Source: RYN-230 sp036497945 (GTDB lineage: Bacteria; Actinomycetota; Actinomycetes; Streptosporangiales; Streptosporangiaceae). Taken from it: a DNA stretch of 64,000 nucleotides. Made by a program: the position numbers and the translations under genes. Below are positions 25,903-34,932 of this stretch, piece by piece. How positions within the stretch are numbered: position 1 is the first letter of the stretch; every line of letters starts with the position of its first letter. The notes beneath the pieces were generated by a model that was not told where the DNA came from, did no database searches, and saw only the letters and a program-made list of their open reading frames with translations. The DNA lies in the NCBI GenBank assembly GCA_036497945.1, contig DASXIN010000166.1, positions 1 to 64,000 of the forward strand, in the 5' to 3' direction.

Positions 25903-27030
25903 CTAGCCCGCCGCGGCCCGGACCGCGATCTGGCTGATGAACGGCAGCCGCACGCCGAGGCTGGCCTGCTGATCGGTGCTGGCATTGACCGCGCGCACCG
26001 CGCCGGTATCGGTCACCACGAACAGCCACCGGCTGTCCGGCGACCAGGCCATCGTCTCGTTGGCCCCGTTCTCGCTGATCGGCAGGCTGAGCAGCCGGTT
26101 GGCCCCGGACCGCAGGTCGAGCAGGTGCACGCTGAGCTGGCTGTCCCGGCCCAGCTCCAGGACCGCGGCCGCCGCACCGTCCGGCGCGATGATCCCGGGC
26201 GGCCACGGGGTCAGCGGGGTATGCGGCAGCGCCGGGCCGGGCAGCGTCCGCTGCGCGCCGGTGGCATTGTCCACCACTACGGTGTGACAGTGCTGCCGGT
26301 GGCCGGGGCAGGTCACCGCCAGCCAGCGGCCGGGCCCAACCGCGAGCGGCTCCAGGCTCAGCCGGCGCAGCCCGCCCGGCCCGGCGTCGAACGTGCCATC
26401 CGGGCCAGTGAGCAGCGCACCCCCCGACCCGTCAGCGGTGGCGGTCAGCGGGAGCGGCCCGCCCGGGGGCAGCGGCACCGAGGCCTGCCGGGTGCCGTCG
26501 AGCCCGGTCAGCGCGAGCGCCGCGTGCCCGACGCTAGCCGTCACCACCCACACCTGCCCGGGCCGCGGGCCGGGCAGCGCCGGGCCGCCCTGGCTGAGCA
26601 AGCCAGGCAGCCCTCGGGGCGGCTTGCCGTCGGGCACCAGGTAGCCGGGCACGAAATCCATTGGCCGGATGATGGCCTGATGCGAGTCGAGCACGAAGGA
26701 TACCGGCCCGCTGCTGGCCAGGGCCGGGACCCGGGTCCAGGTCACCCGGCCGGTCGCCGGCTCGACCGACACCATGCCGCCGGGGCCGCGGCCGAACAGC
26801 TCCCAGCGGGCCGTGGTGCCGAGCAGCTGGTGGCCGAGGTCGGTCACGGTGACCGCGGGATGCGGGGCCGGCCGGAACGGCTGCCCGGGGCGGGTGACCA
26901 GCACCACCACGACCGCGGCCGCCGCGGCCACGCCGAGCAGCACCCAGCCGGCCCAGCGGGCCGACCGGCCCGGCCCGCGGCGCGGCCGGTCCGATGAGCC
27001 GAAGCTGACCAGATCCTCATCCGGATCCAT
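25903..27030 (-). CDS. Membrane-anchored beta-propeller-like protein
   Basis: A 375-residue protein with a short cytoplasmic head (MDPDEDLVSFGSSDRPRRG), one membrane helix at about residues 27-46 and an exported domain. The exported part contains repeated strand blocks (WELFGRGPGGMVSVEPATGRVTW, ALALTGLDGTRQASVPL, TMAWSPDSRWLFVVTDTGAVRAVN). These are characteristic of WD40/PQQ-type propellers. A sensor or assembly role outside the membrane is likely but unproven. Confidence 0.7.
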   Translation of the reverse strand: MDPDEDLVSFGSSDRPRRGPGRSARWAGWVLLGVAAAAAVVVVLVTRPGQPFRPAPHPAVTVTDLGHQLLGTTARWELFGRGPGGMVSVEPATGRVTWTRVPALASSGPVSFVLDSHQAIIRPMDFVPGYLVPDGKPPRGLPGLLSQGGPALPGPRPGQVWVVTASVGHAALALTGLDGTRQASVPLPPGGPLPLTATADGSGGALLTGPDGTFDAGPGGLRRLSLEPLAVGPGRWLAVTCPGHRQHCHTVVVDNATGAQRTLPGPALPHTPLTPWPPGIIAPDGAAAAVLELGRDSQLSVHLLDLRSGANRLLSLPISENGANETMAWSPDSRWLFVVTDTGAVRAVNASTDQQASLGVRLPFISQIAVRAAAG

Positions 27031-27193
27031 ACCTCATCATCACCCTGGCCGGCGGCAGGCAAGTCAGCAGGCCGCCGAACCTCTGCATCAGGTATGAAAC
27101 GGGCCGCCATCCGTTCGGCCCTGGCCTGTGCGGGTACGGCAGGAAAGCATCGGGCCCGGCCGTACCGGGCCACTGCGAAGGAGGCACAGGTAA

Positions 27194-27979
27194 ATGCTGA
27201 CCGGGCACGCGCCGATGCTGGCGGCGCTCAACCCGCTGAGTTCCACCTCGGTGCTGGCCAGCCTGGGCACGCTCGGCGTGTTCCTGGTCATGTTCGCCGA
27301 GACCGGGCTGCTCATCGGCTTCTTCCTGCCCGGTGACTCACTGCTGTTCACGGCCGGGCTGCTGTGCACGGGCACCGTGTCGCACGCCGCCCACCTGTCG
27401 CTGCCGCTGGTCATCCTGGCCGCGGCCGGCGGCGCGCTGCTCGGCGCGCAGACCGGCTTCTACATCGGCCGGGCGGGCGGGCGCCCGCTGCTGCAGCGCA
27501 GCCAGAGCCCCTACCTGCGCACTGGGGTGGAACGGGCCGGGCGGCTGCTGGACCGGTATGGCCACCGGAAGGCCATCGTGCTGGCCCGGTTCATCCCGGT
27601 GGTCCGCACCGTGCTCAACCCGCTGGCCGGGGCCCTGAACGTGCCGACCCGGACGTTCACCATCTGGCAGGTCGTCGGCGGGCTGCTCTGGTCGGTCGGG
27701 GTCACCCTGGCCGGCTACACGCTGGGCTCGGCCATCCCCGGCATCGACACCTACCTGCTGCCCGCCATCGCCGTCATCGTGGTGCTCTCGCTCATCCCCA
27801 TCGGCCTGGAGATCTACCGCACCCGGGCCGAGATTCGCCGCGGTGACGGGGCAAGGCCGGACGACGACCAGGACCGCCCCGACGACGGCAGCAGCAAGAC
27901 GCCGGACCAGGCCACCGCGCGGCGGCCGGCGGCTGCGGGCCAGCGGCGGGCCGGCCATGATGACCCGGGTAACCAGTGA
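27194..27979 (+). CDS. DedA-family membrane protein
   Basis: A 261-residue inner-membrane protein starting behind GAAGGAGG. DedA/SNARE-associated signatures are ETGLLIGFFLPGDSLLFTAG (residues about 36-55), GFYIGRAGGRPLL and ARFIPVVRTVLNPLAG (about 136-151, with the conserved Arg residues). Family members act as lipid scramblases or flippases and support membrane homeostasis. The hydrophilic C-terminal ~50 residues are variable. It is a single gene. Confidence 0.9.
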   Translation: MLTGHAPMLAALNPLSSTSVLASLGTLGVFLVMFAETGLLIGFFLPGDSLLFTAGLLCTGTVSHAAHLSLPLVILAAAGGALLGAQTGFYIGRAGGRPLLQRSQSPYLRTGVERAGRLLDRYGHRKAIVLARFIPVVRTVLNPLAGALNVPTRTFTIWQVVGGLLWSVGVTLAGYTLGSAIPGIDTYLLPAIAVIVVLSLIPIGLEIYRTRAEIRRGDGARPDDDQDRPDDGSSKTPDQATARRPAAAGQRRAGHDDPGNQ

Positions 27980-28021
27980 CCGCGGACGACTGCGGGCCAC
28001 CTTCGAGCCACCGGGCCACGC

Positions 28022-28810
28022 TCACAGGTCGGGCAGGCCCAGGTCGAGGTTGGGCCGCTCGATGCCGCCGTCCACCTCGAGGATCTTCCCGGTAATGTAG
28101 CTGGCCGCCGGGGAGGCCAGGAAGACGGCCGCCGCGGCCACCTCGTCCGGGTCACCGATCCGGCCCAGCGGCGTGGCCTGCTCCATCTGCCCGCGCAGCG
28201 TGTCGTCGGTGAGCACGATGTCCAGCGCGGAGGTGGCCACCGCGCCGACCGCGATCGCATTGACCCTGATCCGCGGGGCCAGGTCGGCCGCGGCGAGCCG
28301 GGTGTAGTGGGCCAGCGCCGCCTTGGCCGTCCCGTAAGCCAGGTAACCCCGGCCCGCGGTCCGCCCGACCGCGGAGGTGATGCTGACGACCGCACCGCCG
28401 CCGGAGGCCAGCAGCGCGGGCACCGCCGCCTGGGTCAGCCGGTGCGCGGTGCCCACGTTGAACTGGAAGGCGTCAGCCAGGTGCCGGGGCTTGGTGGCCA
28501 GGAACGGCCGGGGCATCGCGCCGCCGACGTTGTTCACCACGATGTCCAGCCGCCCGAAGGCGGCCAGCGCGGTGTCCACCAGCCCGGCCATCGCGTCCAG
28601 GTCGCCCAGGTCGGCCGGGACGGTGACCGCCCGGCGGCCCGCCTCCTCGATCTTCCGGGCCACCTTGGCCAGCTCGGCCTCGGTCCGGGCCGAGATCAGC
28701 ACGTCGGCCCCGGCCTGGGCCAGCGCCACCGCGGTGGCCGCGCCGATCCCCCGCCCCGCCCCGGTCACCACGGCCGCCTGGCCGCTGACGCGGAATCGAT
28801 CCAGAATCAT
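28022..28810 (-). CDS. Short-chain dehydrogenase/reductase
   Basis: A 262-residue SDR enzyme. It carries TGAGRGIGAA for NAD(P) binding (residues about 16-25), NNVGG near 93, a catalytic Ser in SITSAVG near 143 and YGTAK (about 158-162). The classical length and the C-terminal DGGI motif mark it as a complete oxidoreductase. The substrate is unknown. It follows the NodB-like gene by 34 bases on the same strand. Confidence 0.9.
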   Translation of the reverse strand: MILDRFRVSGQAAVVTGAGRGIGAATAVALAQAGADVLISARTEAELAKVARKIEEAGRRAVTVPADLGDLDAMAGLVDTALAAFGRLDIVVNNVGGAMPRPFLATKPRHLADAFQFNVGTAHRLTQAAVPALLASGGGAVVSITSAVGRTAGRGYLAYGTAKAALAHYTRLAAADLAPRIRVNAIAVGAVATSALDIVLTDDTLRGQMEQATPLGRIGDPDEVAAAAVFLASPAASYITGKILEVDGGIERPNLDLGLPDL

Positions 28811-28844
28811 GCCGCCAGCCTACGAGAAAAAGCTAGAACACGTT

Positions 28845-29945
28845 TCAATTCTGCTGCCCGGCCGGCGGCGCGGCCGCGGCCAGCAGGTGGTCGGCGCGGG
28901 TGAAGCGGAAGCCGCGGTCCAGCAAGCCCTCGATGACCAGCGGCAGGGCGGCCACGGTCTGCGACCGGTCCCCGCCGCCGTCGTGCATCAGGATGATCGT
29001 GCCCGGCCGGGCCTGCATGAGCACCCGGCCCGCGATCAGCGCCGCGCCGGGCCGGGCCCAGTCGGACGGGTCCACGTCCCACAGCACGATCGGGGTGCCG
29101 CGCTCACCCAGCCAGCGCAGCACATCCGGGCTGCGCGACCCGTACGGCGGCCGGAACAGCCCCGGCCCGGCGCCGCCGGCCGCCTGGGTGACCGCCTCGT
29201 CGGTCCGGTCCAGCTGCTCGGCCAGCTGAGCGCGGGACAGGTCGGGCAGGAACGGATGCGACCAGGTGTGGTTGCCCAGCCCGTGCCCGGCCGCGGCCAG
29301 CCGGGCGATGTCCGCGGGGTGCGCGCTGGCCTGCAGCCCGACGCAGAAGAACGTGGCCGGCACCTGATACCGGGCCAGGATGCCGAGGATCTGCCCGGTG
29401 TAGGGCGGGTTCGGGCCGTCGTCGAAGGTGAGCGCGACCTCCGGTACCGCGTCGGCCGGGCCAGCGCCGGCCGGCCCGGCCCGGCGGCCGTGCCGGGCCA
29501 GCCGGCCGGCCCCGGCCAGCGCGGTGGCCTGCGCCCGGCTGCCCGCGATCCCGGCGCGGTGCTCGGCGCCGCGCCCGGTCAGCGTGCCACCCTGTGCGGT
29601 CAGCCGGCTCAGCGCGGCCAGGTCCTGCCGGGCCACCTCGGCCAGGGCGCGCGCCGGCACCGAGCCGAGCAGCGGCCGGCCGGGCAGCAGCCACGGGTCC
29701 ACTCGGTAGACCGGCAGCCCCGCGGCCTGCAGGGCACCGTCCAGCACGCCGTTGGTGCTGTCCAGCACGGCGGCCACGGGCCCGGCGGCGGCCAGGCCGG
29801 TCAGGTAGCGGGTCAGGTCGCCACGCTGGCCCGGGCCGAACCCGGCCACCGGCAGCACCAGCTGGCCGGCGTCGTCCAGCACGGCGACCTCGAACCCAGC
29901 CACGGTCCAGGCGATGCCCGCGTAGCGCCGGCCGGGCTCAGCCAT
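28845..29945 (-). CDS. NodB-type polysaccharide deacetylase with an N-terminal RNase H-like domain
   Basis: A 366-residue protein. Its C-terminal half (about 170-355) has all five CE4 motifs: TFDDGP, the HxxxH metal site in NHTWSHPF, RPPYGS, WDVDPSDW and LMHDGG. It should remove N-acetyl groups from a glycan. There is no signal peptide. Instead residues about 7-150 (YAGIAWTVAGFEVAVLD, then AAVLDSTNGVLDGALQAAG) resemble the RNase H-like N-terminus of IS110-type proteins, with Ala where the first catalytic Asp would be. The ATG overlaps the end of the ROK repressor gene by 8 bases, which ties it to the sugar locus. Confidence 0.82.
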   Translation of the reverse strand: MAEPGRRYAGIAWTVAGFEVAVLDDAGQLVLPVAGFGPGQRGDLTRYLTGLAAAGPVAAVLDSTNGVLDGALQAAGLPVYRVDPWLLPGRPLLGSVPARALAEVARQDLAALSRLTAQGGTLTGRGAEHRAGIAGSRAQATALAGAGRLARHGRRAGPAGAGPADAVPEVALTFDDGPNPPYTGQILGILARYQVPATFFCVGLQASAHPADIARLAAAGHGLGNHTWSHPFLPDLSRAQLAEQLDRTDEAVTQAAGGAGPGLFRPPYGSRSPDVLRWLGERGTPIVLWDVDPSDWARPGAALIAGRVLMQARPGTIILMHDGGGDRSQTVAALPLVIEGLLDRGFRFTRADHLLAAAAPPAGQQN

Positions 29946-31227
29946 CCGGGCCGGCCAGGACGGGCCGGTCCAGTACCGCACTGGCCGGGGCAGCACCGTC
30001 CGGGGCAGGCTCGTCCGGCGGCAGCCCGGGCAGCGCGGCCAGCAGCCGCTGCCAGGCCATGTCCGCGCCGGCCGCCATGCAGCCGTCTACCACCGCGTCG
30101 CTGCCGCGGGCGCTGACCCGGATGTCCGGCACCACCGGCGCCATGCCGCGCAGCTCGGCGGACACCATGTCGGCGAAACCCGGCGCCTGGCCGATCCCGC
30201 CGCCGAGCACCACGAGCTCCGGGTCGACCACGGTGACCACCGCGCAGATCGCCTTGGCCACCAGGCGGGCCTCGTCCGCCACCACCGCCGTGGCTCGGGC
30301 ATCGCCGGCCGCCGCGGCGGCGAACACCCGGCGCGCGGACACCGGGCCGCGCAGCCCGGCCCGGCGGGCGGCCCGCACCACGCCCGCGGCTGACCCGGCC
30401 GCTTCCAGCACCCCGCGGCGCCGCGCGTCGCCCTCGTCGGTCCCGGTGCCCTCGGAGATCGGCAGGTAGGCGATTTCCCCGGCCACCCCGTGGAAGCCGC
30501 GGTGCAGCCGGCCGTTCAGCACCAGGCCCATGCCGATGCCGGTGCCCACCGTGACGAACGCGAAGCTGTCCACCCCTCGGCCGTGCCCGAGCGCCTGCTC
30601 GGCCAGGGCCGCGGCGTCGGCGTCGTTCTCCACCACCAGGTGCGGGCCGAAACTGTCCCGCAGCCCGCTCAGCACCTCGGGCTTGCCCCAGCCGGACAGC
30701 CCGCCGGTGATGGTCAGCTTGCCCAGCCGCGGGTTGTACACCCCGGGGCTGCCGATGACGGTCTGCGTGACAGCGGTGCGGGCCACGGCCACCTCCGCGC
30801 ACAGCGCGTCGGACAGGCCGACCAGCTCGGCGATCCGGCTGCTCACGCTGGACGCCCGGCTGCGCACCGACTGCCGGACCCGGATCTCGCCGCTCAGGTC
30901 GGCCAGCGCGCCCCGCAGGTACTGCTGGCCGATGTCCAGGCCCAGCACGAACCCGGCGTCGGGCCGGATCTCGTACAGCCGGGCGCTGCGCCCGGGCACC
31001 CCGGTGCGGTGCCCGGCGATCCGGATCAGCCCGGACCGTTCCACGTTAGACATGGCCAGCGAGACGGTGGGCTTGGACAGCCCGGACAGCCGGGCCAGGT
31101 CAGCCCGCGAGCACGGGCCGAACTGGCGGATCTTGCCGAGCAGCAGCTGCTCGTTCAGCTCCCGGATGAGCTGCGGACGCGCGGCCTGGCCGCCGGGCGG
31201 CGCAAGGGCCTGCGTCGGCGTCGTCAT
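29938..31227 (-). CDS. ROK-family transcriptional repressor
   Basis: A 429-residue regulator. ATG 31227 is chosen for its near-ideal GAGGAGGTGAGC ribosome site. The winged HTH (IRQFGPCSRADLARLSGLSKPTVSLAMSNVERSGLI) is at about residues 32-68. It is followed by a ROK sugar-kinase fold with DIGQQYLRGALADL, VENDADAAALAE and GTGIGMGLVLNG. The zinc-site cysteine cluster of active ROK kinases (CxCxxxGC) is missing, as expected for some repressors. It probably binds a sugar from the neighbouring pathway and controls the divergent operons. Confidence 0.9.
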   Translation of the reverse strand: MTTPTQALAPPGGQAARPQLIRELNEQLLLGKIRQFGPCSRADLARLSGLSKPTVSLAMSNVERSGLIRIAGHRTGVPGRSARLYEIRPDAGFVLGLDIGQQYLRGALADLSGEIRVRQSVRSRASSVSSRIAELVGLSDALCAEVAVARTAVTQTVIGSPGVYNPRLGKLTITGGLSGWGKPEVLSGLRDSFGPHLVVENDADAAALAEQALGHGRGVDSFAFVTVGTGIGMGLVLNGRLHRGFHGVAGEIAYLPISEGTGTDEGDARRRGVLEAAGSAAGVVRAARRAGLRGPVSARRVFAAAAAGDARATAVVADEARLVAKAICAVVTVVDPELVVLGGGIGQAPGFADMVSAELRGMAPVVPDIRVSARGSDAVVDGCMAAGADMAWQRLLAALPGLPPDEPAPDGAAPASAVLDRPVLAGPDG

Positions 31228-31305
31228 GCTCACCTCCTCGGGGGCGAGTCCGGTCATCCCGGCAGACTCCTCATCCTCCGGCACCAGCCGGGCGGGCCGC
31301 AGCGG

Positions 31306-32694
31306 TCATGACAGGTAGGCCAGGTCCGCACCGTGCTGTTCCCGGTACTCCGCGATCAGCTCCCTGGCCGCGGTGATCCCGGGCACGAGTGGATGCTCGG
31401 CCAGCGCCACCGCCGCCAGCCCGGCATCCCCGGTCATCGCCGCCTGCACGATGCCCCGCTCATACTCCTTCACCTGCATGATGAGGCCAAGAGCCGCCCG
31501 GGGCAGCTCGGGCAGCGGCAGCGGGGTCAGCCCGCCCGGATCGACCCGGGCCGGGACCTCCACCACGTCGGCCGGGTCCAGGCCCAGGCTGGCCCCGGCC
31601 CGGGTGTTGACGATCACGTCGCCCGGCGCGCGGCCAGCCAGCCCGTCGATGACCCGCAGGGCCAGGCCCTCGTACCCGCCGATCCGGGCCGCGGCGATCT
31701 CGGTGGGCGGCTGGGCCGACCGGCGGGCCCGGGCCGCGCCCTGCCCGTTGTCGCCCTGCATGTCCGCCCGCATGTAGGTGTCCCGGCGCACGCCGAGCAG
31801 CGTGTCGTAGACCGTCCAGGCGTCCTGCACGCCGCCGTCGGCGAACGCCTTGGCCAGGCCGGCCATCAGCTCCTCGTTGAGCCGCAGCACGTCCTGGCCG
31901 CGGGTGGCCCCGGCGCGGCGGATATCGGCTACGTACCGGCCCGGGTCATAGAAGTAGTAGACGTACTCGGTCGGGATCGCGCCGACCCGGCGGACCAGCT
32001 CGGGATCGAACGACGCGAACCGGTGATCAGCCTGCTGCAGCTCCTCGAACCGGTCCAGCAGCTCGCCGATCCGCTCCCGGCCGCCGTCGCGCAGCGAGCA
32101 CACCCAGCCGAGGTGGTTCAGCCCGGCGTACGAGCCGGCCACGCCGACGTCCCCGGCGCCCAGGAACGCGGCCAGGTGCTCGATCGTGCCGCCCGGCGTG
32201 TCACACACCCCGGCCACCCGGACCTTGCCCTGGGTGGAGATGGCCTGGGTGATCAGCCCGGCCGGGTTGGTGAAGTTGATCAGTACCGCGTCCGGCGCGA
32301 CCTGGGCCAGCAGCTCACAGTAGGACAGCACGACCGGGATCGTGCGCAGCGCCATCGCGCCGCCGCCCGGCCCGGTGGTCTCCTGGCCCACGATGCCGCG
32401 GCGCAGCGCCACTTCCTCGTCGATGACCCGGCCGCGGTCGCCGCCGACCCGGATCGCGGAGAACACGTAGTCCGCGCCGGTGAACGCCTCGGCGGCGTCG
32501 CTGCTGACCCGGATCACGTCCGGGTGGCCCAGCGCGGTGGCGATCTCCGCGGCCAGCCGGCAGATCGTCTCGCGGCGGCCCGGGTCCGGTTCGAACAGGC
32601 AGATCTCGCTGAACGTGCCGGGCCGGCCGGCTAGCACCGCGCGTACGAAGGCGGGCATCCGCACCCCGCCGCCGCCCAGGATGGTCAGCTTCAT
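31306..32694 (-). CDS. GH4 NAD-dependent 6-phospho-glycosidase
   Basis: A 462-residue enzyme of glycoside hydrolase family 4. The Rossmann start is MKLTILGGGGVRMPAF. It has VGQETTGPGG, NFTNPAG and the metal-binding Cys in GVCDTPGG (around residue 180). A second metal ligand, His, is in GLNHLGW (about 205). GH4 enzymes cleave 6-phosphorylated glycosides by an NAD/Mn2+ redox mechanism. Its ATG overlaps the PfkB stop (ATGA), so the two products should act together. It is a distant paralogue of the GH4 gene at 40829. Confidence 0.9.
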   Translation of the reverse strand: MKLTILGGGGVRMPAFVRAVLAGRPGTFSEICLFEPDPGRRETICRLAAEIATALGHPDVIRVSSDAAEAFTGADYVFSAIRVGGDRGRVIDEEVALRRGIVGQETTGPGGGAMALRTIPVVLSYCELLAQVAPDAVLINFTNPAGLITQAISTQGKVRVAGVCDTPGGTIEHLAAFLGAGDVGVAGSYAGLNHLGWVCSLRDGGRERIGELLDRFEELQQADHRFASFDPELVRRVGAIPTEYVYYFYDPGRYVADIRRAGATRGQDVLRLNEELMAGLAKAFADGGVQDAWTVYDTLLGVRRDTYMRADMQGDNGQGAARARRSAQPPTEIAAARIGGYEGLALRVIDGLAGRAPGDVIVNTRAGASLGLDPADVVEVPARVDPGGLTPLPLPELPRAALGLIMQVKEYERGIVQAAMTGDAGLAAVALAEHPLVPGITAARELIAEYREQHGADLAYLS

Positions 32695-33677
32695 TCCTCG
32701 GATCCCATCGCCGGTTTTCCTTCCTGGGCCGACATGGCCGCCTGCAGGCTGGCCGCCACGGCCAGCGCGTCACCAAGCATCTCGTCCGGGCCGACCGTGC
32801 TGATCCCGGCCACATCCACCTCGCCGACCGCGCCGAGCCGGCCCACCGCGGCCGAGCCGGCCGCGTTGGCCGCGACCACGGCCCGGGTCAGCGGCACCCC
32901 GCGGAGCAACTCGGCGATCAGCGCGCCGGCGAACGCGTCACCCGCTCCCGTTCGATCCCGAACCCGAACGTGCTCAACGCCCTCGCGTATCTCGGCCGTC
33001 CCGTCCGGCCCGGCCACCACCGCGCCGGCCGCACCTCGCTTGACCACCAGGGGGGTGCGCCAGGTCATCGCGGTGGCCACCGCCGACTCGAAGCTGCCCG
33101 CCCCGGTCAGCCGGATCAGCTCGTCTTCGTTGGGCACGAACACGTCGGCCAGCGCGAGGCACTCCAGGATCGGGTCCCGGTTCCGCTCGTCGCCGAGCGA
33201 CATGTCCAGCACCACCTTGGCCCCCAGCGCCTGGGCTTCCCGGATGAAAGCGGGTATCCGGGGCCCGGCGTGCAGGTAGCACCAGCGCGGCCGCTCCCGG
33301 CGCAGCACCTCGTACCAGCGGTCCAGTTCCGGCCGCTCGCCCGCGGAGCGGGGCGGCACGTGGCTGACGAAGCCGCGGTCGCTGGCGAAGTTGAGCACCA
33401 CGGTGATGCCGGCGCAGCGCCGCGGCAGCAGGGCCGACGGGGACAGTTCGACCCCGGCCCGGGCGCAGTGCGTGAGTACCACCCGGGAGCCGATGTCGTT
33501 GCCGAGCAGGGTGCACAGCCCCGCCTTGGCGCCCGCCTGGGCGGCCGCGCTCGCGCTGGTGACGGCGCCGCCGCAGGACACGCCGAACTCGTCGGTGAAG
33601 ACTTCCTCGCCGGGCCCGGGTAGCTCAGCCAGGTGCCCGAAGACGAGCTCAAGGAACACCGAGCCGAACGAGATCAT
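32691..33677 (-). CDS. PfkB-family carbohydrate kinase
   Basis: A 328-residue sugar kinase. The signature DRTGAGDAFAGAL (with the catalytic Asp) is near residue 245, and the N-terminal CGGAVTSASAAAQAGA matches the substrate-lid region. The start is uncertain: ATG 33677 is used, but TTG 33683 is better placed relative to GGAGGAG. It is the first gene of the minus operon, so it probably phosphorylates the imported sugar or glycoside consumed by the overlapping GH4 gene. Confidence 0.88.
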   Translation of the reverse strand: MISFGSVFLELVFGHLAELPGPGEEVFTDEFGVSCGGAVTSASAAAQAGAKAGLCTLLGNDIGSRVVLTHCARAGVELSPSALLPRRCAGITVVLNFASDRGFVSHVPPRSAGERPELDRWYEVLRRERPRWCYLHAGPRIPAFIREAQALGAKVVLDMSLGDERNRDPILECLALADVFVPNEDELIRLTGAGSFESAVATAMTWRTPLVVKRGAAGAVVAGPDGTAEIREGVEHVRVRDRTGAGDAFAGALIAELLRGVPLTRAVVAANAAGSAAVGRLGAVGEVDVAGISTVGPDEMLGDALAVAASLQAAMSAQEGKPAMGSEE

Positions 33678-33751
33678 GTCCAACCGAATGCTCCTCCAGC
33701 TGCCGGCGATCATGGATCACAGTTCGGCTACGAGGGCTGTTGCTGATCAGT

Positions 33752-33774
33752 TAGTTAGGATACTGTCCTAACTA
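33752..33774. promoter_or_regulatory. Palindromic operator, probable ROK-repressor site
   Basis: Arms TAGTTAGGA (33752-33760) and TCCTAACTA (33766-33774) are perfect inverted repeats around five bases. The site lies in the 167-bp gap between the divergent PfkB and ROK-kinase operons. TTAGGA...TCCTAA palindromes are the usual style of ROK-type sites in actinobacteria. One site could control both directions. No second copy was noticed in the window. Confidence 0.65.
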
Positions 33775-33844
33775 CTCCGGTGCAAACCACTTAAATACTC
33801 GCAGAACCGCTGGTTAAGTCCATAGCAAAACGCTGGGCGGCATC

Positions 33845-34891
33845 GTGACAAATCCTTCGGTCGTAGCCGGAATCGACTTCGGCGGCAGCAAGATCGCCGT
33901 GGCCGTGTGCGACCTGGCGGGGAACCGGCTGGCATCCGGCCGGGTCAGTACCCGGAGCGGCGAGGGGGACGGCTCCCCCGCCGGGCCAGCCGGTGCCCGG
34001 GCCATCTTCGACCGGGGCGTGCGGACTACCCGTGAGCTGCTGGCCACCGCCGCCCCCGATAGCGAGCTGGCCGCGGTCGGGGTGGCCACGTTCGGCATTC
34101 CGGCCGAGGACCGGGTGCTGCTGGCCCCGGCCATCGACGGCTGGGAGTCGCTGGCCCTGGGCCGCGAGCTGCGCGCGGCCTTCCCGGGCGCGCAGATAGA
34201 GATGGCCACCGACGTCAAAGCGGCCGCGGCCGCCGAGTACCGGTGGGGCGCACTGCGCGGCTGCGACCCTTGTGTCTACCTGAACCTAGGCACCGGGCTG
34301 GCCGCCGCGATCGTGGCCGGCGGCCAGGTGCTCAACGGTGCGGCGGGCGCGGCCGGCGAGATCGGCTACAACCTGCGGGCCATCGCCGACGTCGGCCTCG
34401 GCCTGGGCCAACGGGTCCCGCTGGAGGACGCGGTGAGCGGGCTGGGCCTGGCCCGGCAGGTCAGCGCGCGCGGGCTGGCCCGGCCAGCCCGCGCTGGGGC
34501 GCTGTCCGCGGCCGACGTCTTCGACACCCGGCTGGCCGACCCGGATCTGGCCGACCTGGCCACCGGATTCGTGGCTGAACTGGCGTTTCACCTGGTTAAC
34601 CTGGCAATCTGCATCAACCCGGCACGGATCGCGGTGGGCGGTGGCATGGCCGGCTCGTGGGCCAGGCTGCAGCCGGACCTGGAGCGGGCGCTGAACGCCG
34701 GTGCGCCGTTCCCCCCGCAACTCGTGCTGGCCGAGTTCCCGCATGAGGCACCCCTGATCGGCGCCGTGGCCCTCGCCGCGGACGCCGCCCAGCGACAACA
34801 GAATCCCAGCCGCGACGCCCAGCACGTGGCAGCTGACCTCGATGGCCATCGGCGGCCATCACCCGCATGGCTGGCCGGGGACTACTCATGA
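33845..34891 (+). CDS. ROK-family sugar kinase
   Basis: A 348-residue kinase without an HTH domain. The ATP-binding GIDFGGSKIAVAV is at residues about 9-21, and ATDVKAAAAAEY carries the catalytic Asp. NLGTGLAAAIVAGG is the second phosphate loop. Instead of the usual ExGH motif it has GEIGYNL, so the substrate site is not standard. It opens the plus operon that continues with the ABC importer and GH4. Residues past about 315 are Gln/Arg-rich and probably disordered. Confidence 0.85.
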   Translation: MTNPSVVAGIDFGGSKIAVAVCDLAGNRLASGRVSTRSGEGDGSPAGPAGARAIFDRGVRTTRELLATAAPDSELAAVGVATFGIPAEDRVLLAPAIDGWESLALGRELRAAFPGAQIEMATDVKAAAAAEYRWGALRGCDPCVYLNLGTGLAAAIVAGGQVLNGAAGAAGEIGYNLRAIADVGLGLGQRVPLEDAVSGLGLARQVSARGLARPARAGALSAADVFDTRLADPDLADLATGFVAELAFHLVNLAICINPARIAVGGGMAGSWARLQPDLERALNAGAPFPPQLVLAEFPHEAPLIGAVALAADAAQRQQNPSRDAQHVAADLDGHRRPSPAWLAGDYS

Positions 34892-34932
34892 CCCGCGCCA
34901 GCATGCTCATTTCCGAATCGAAGGGCTAGCCA

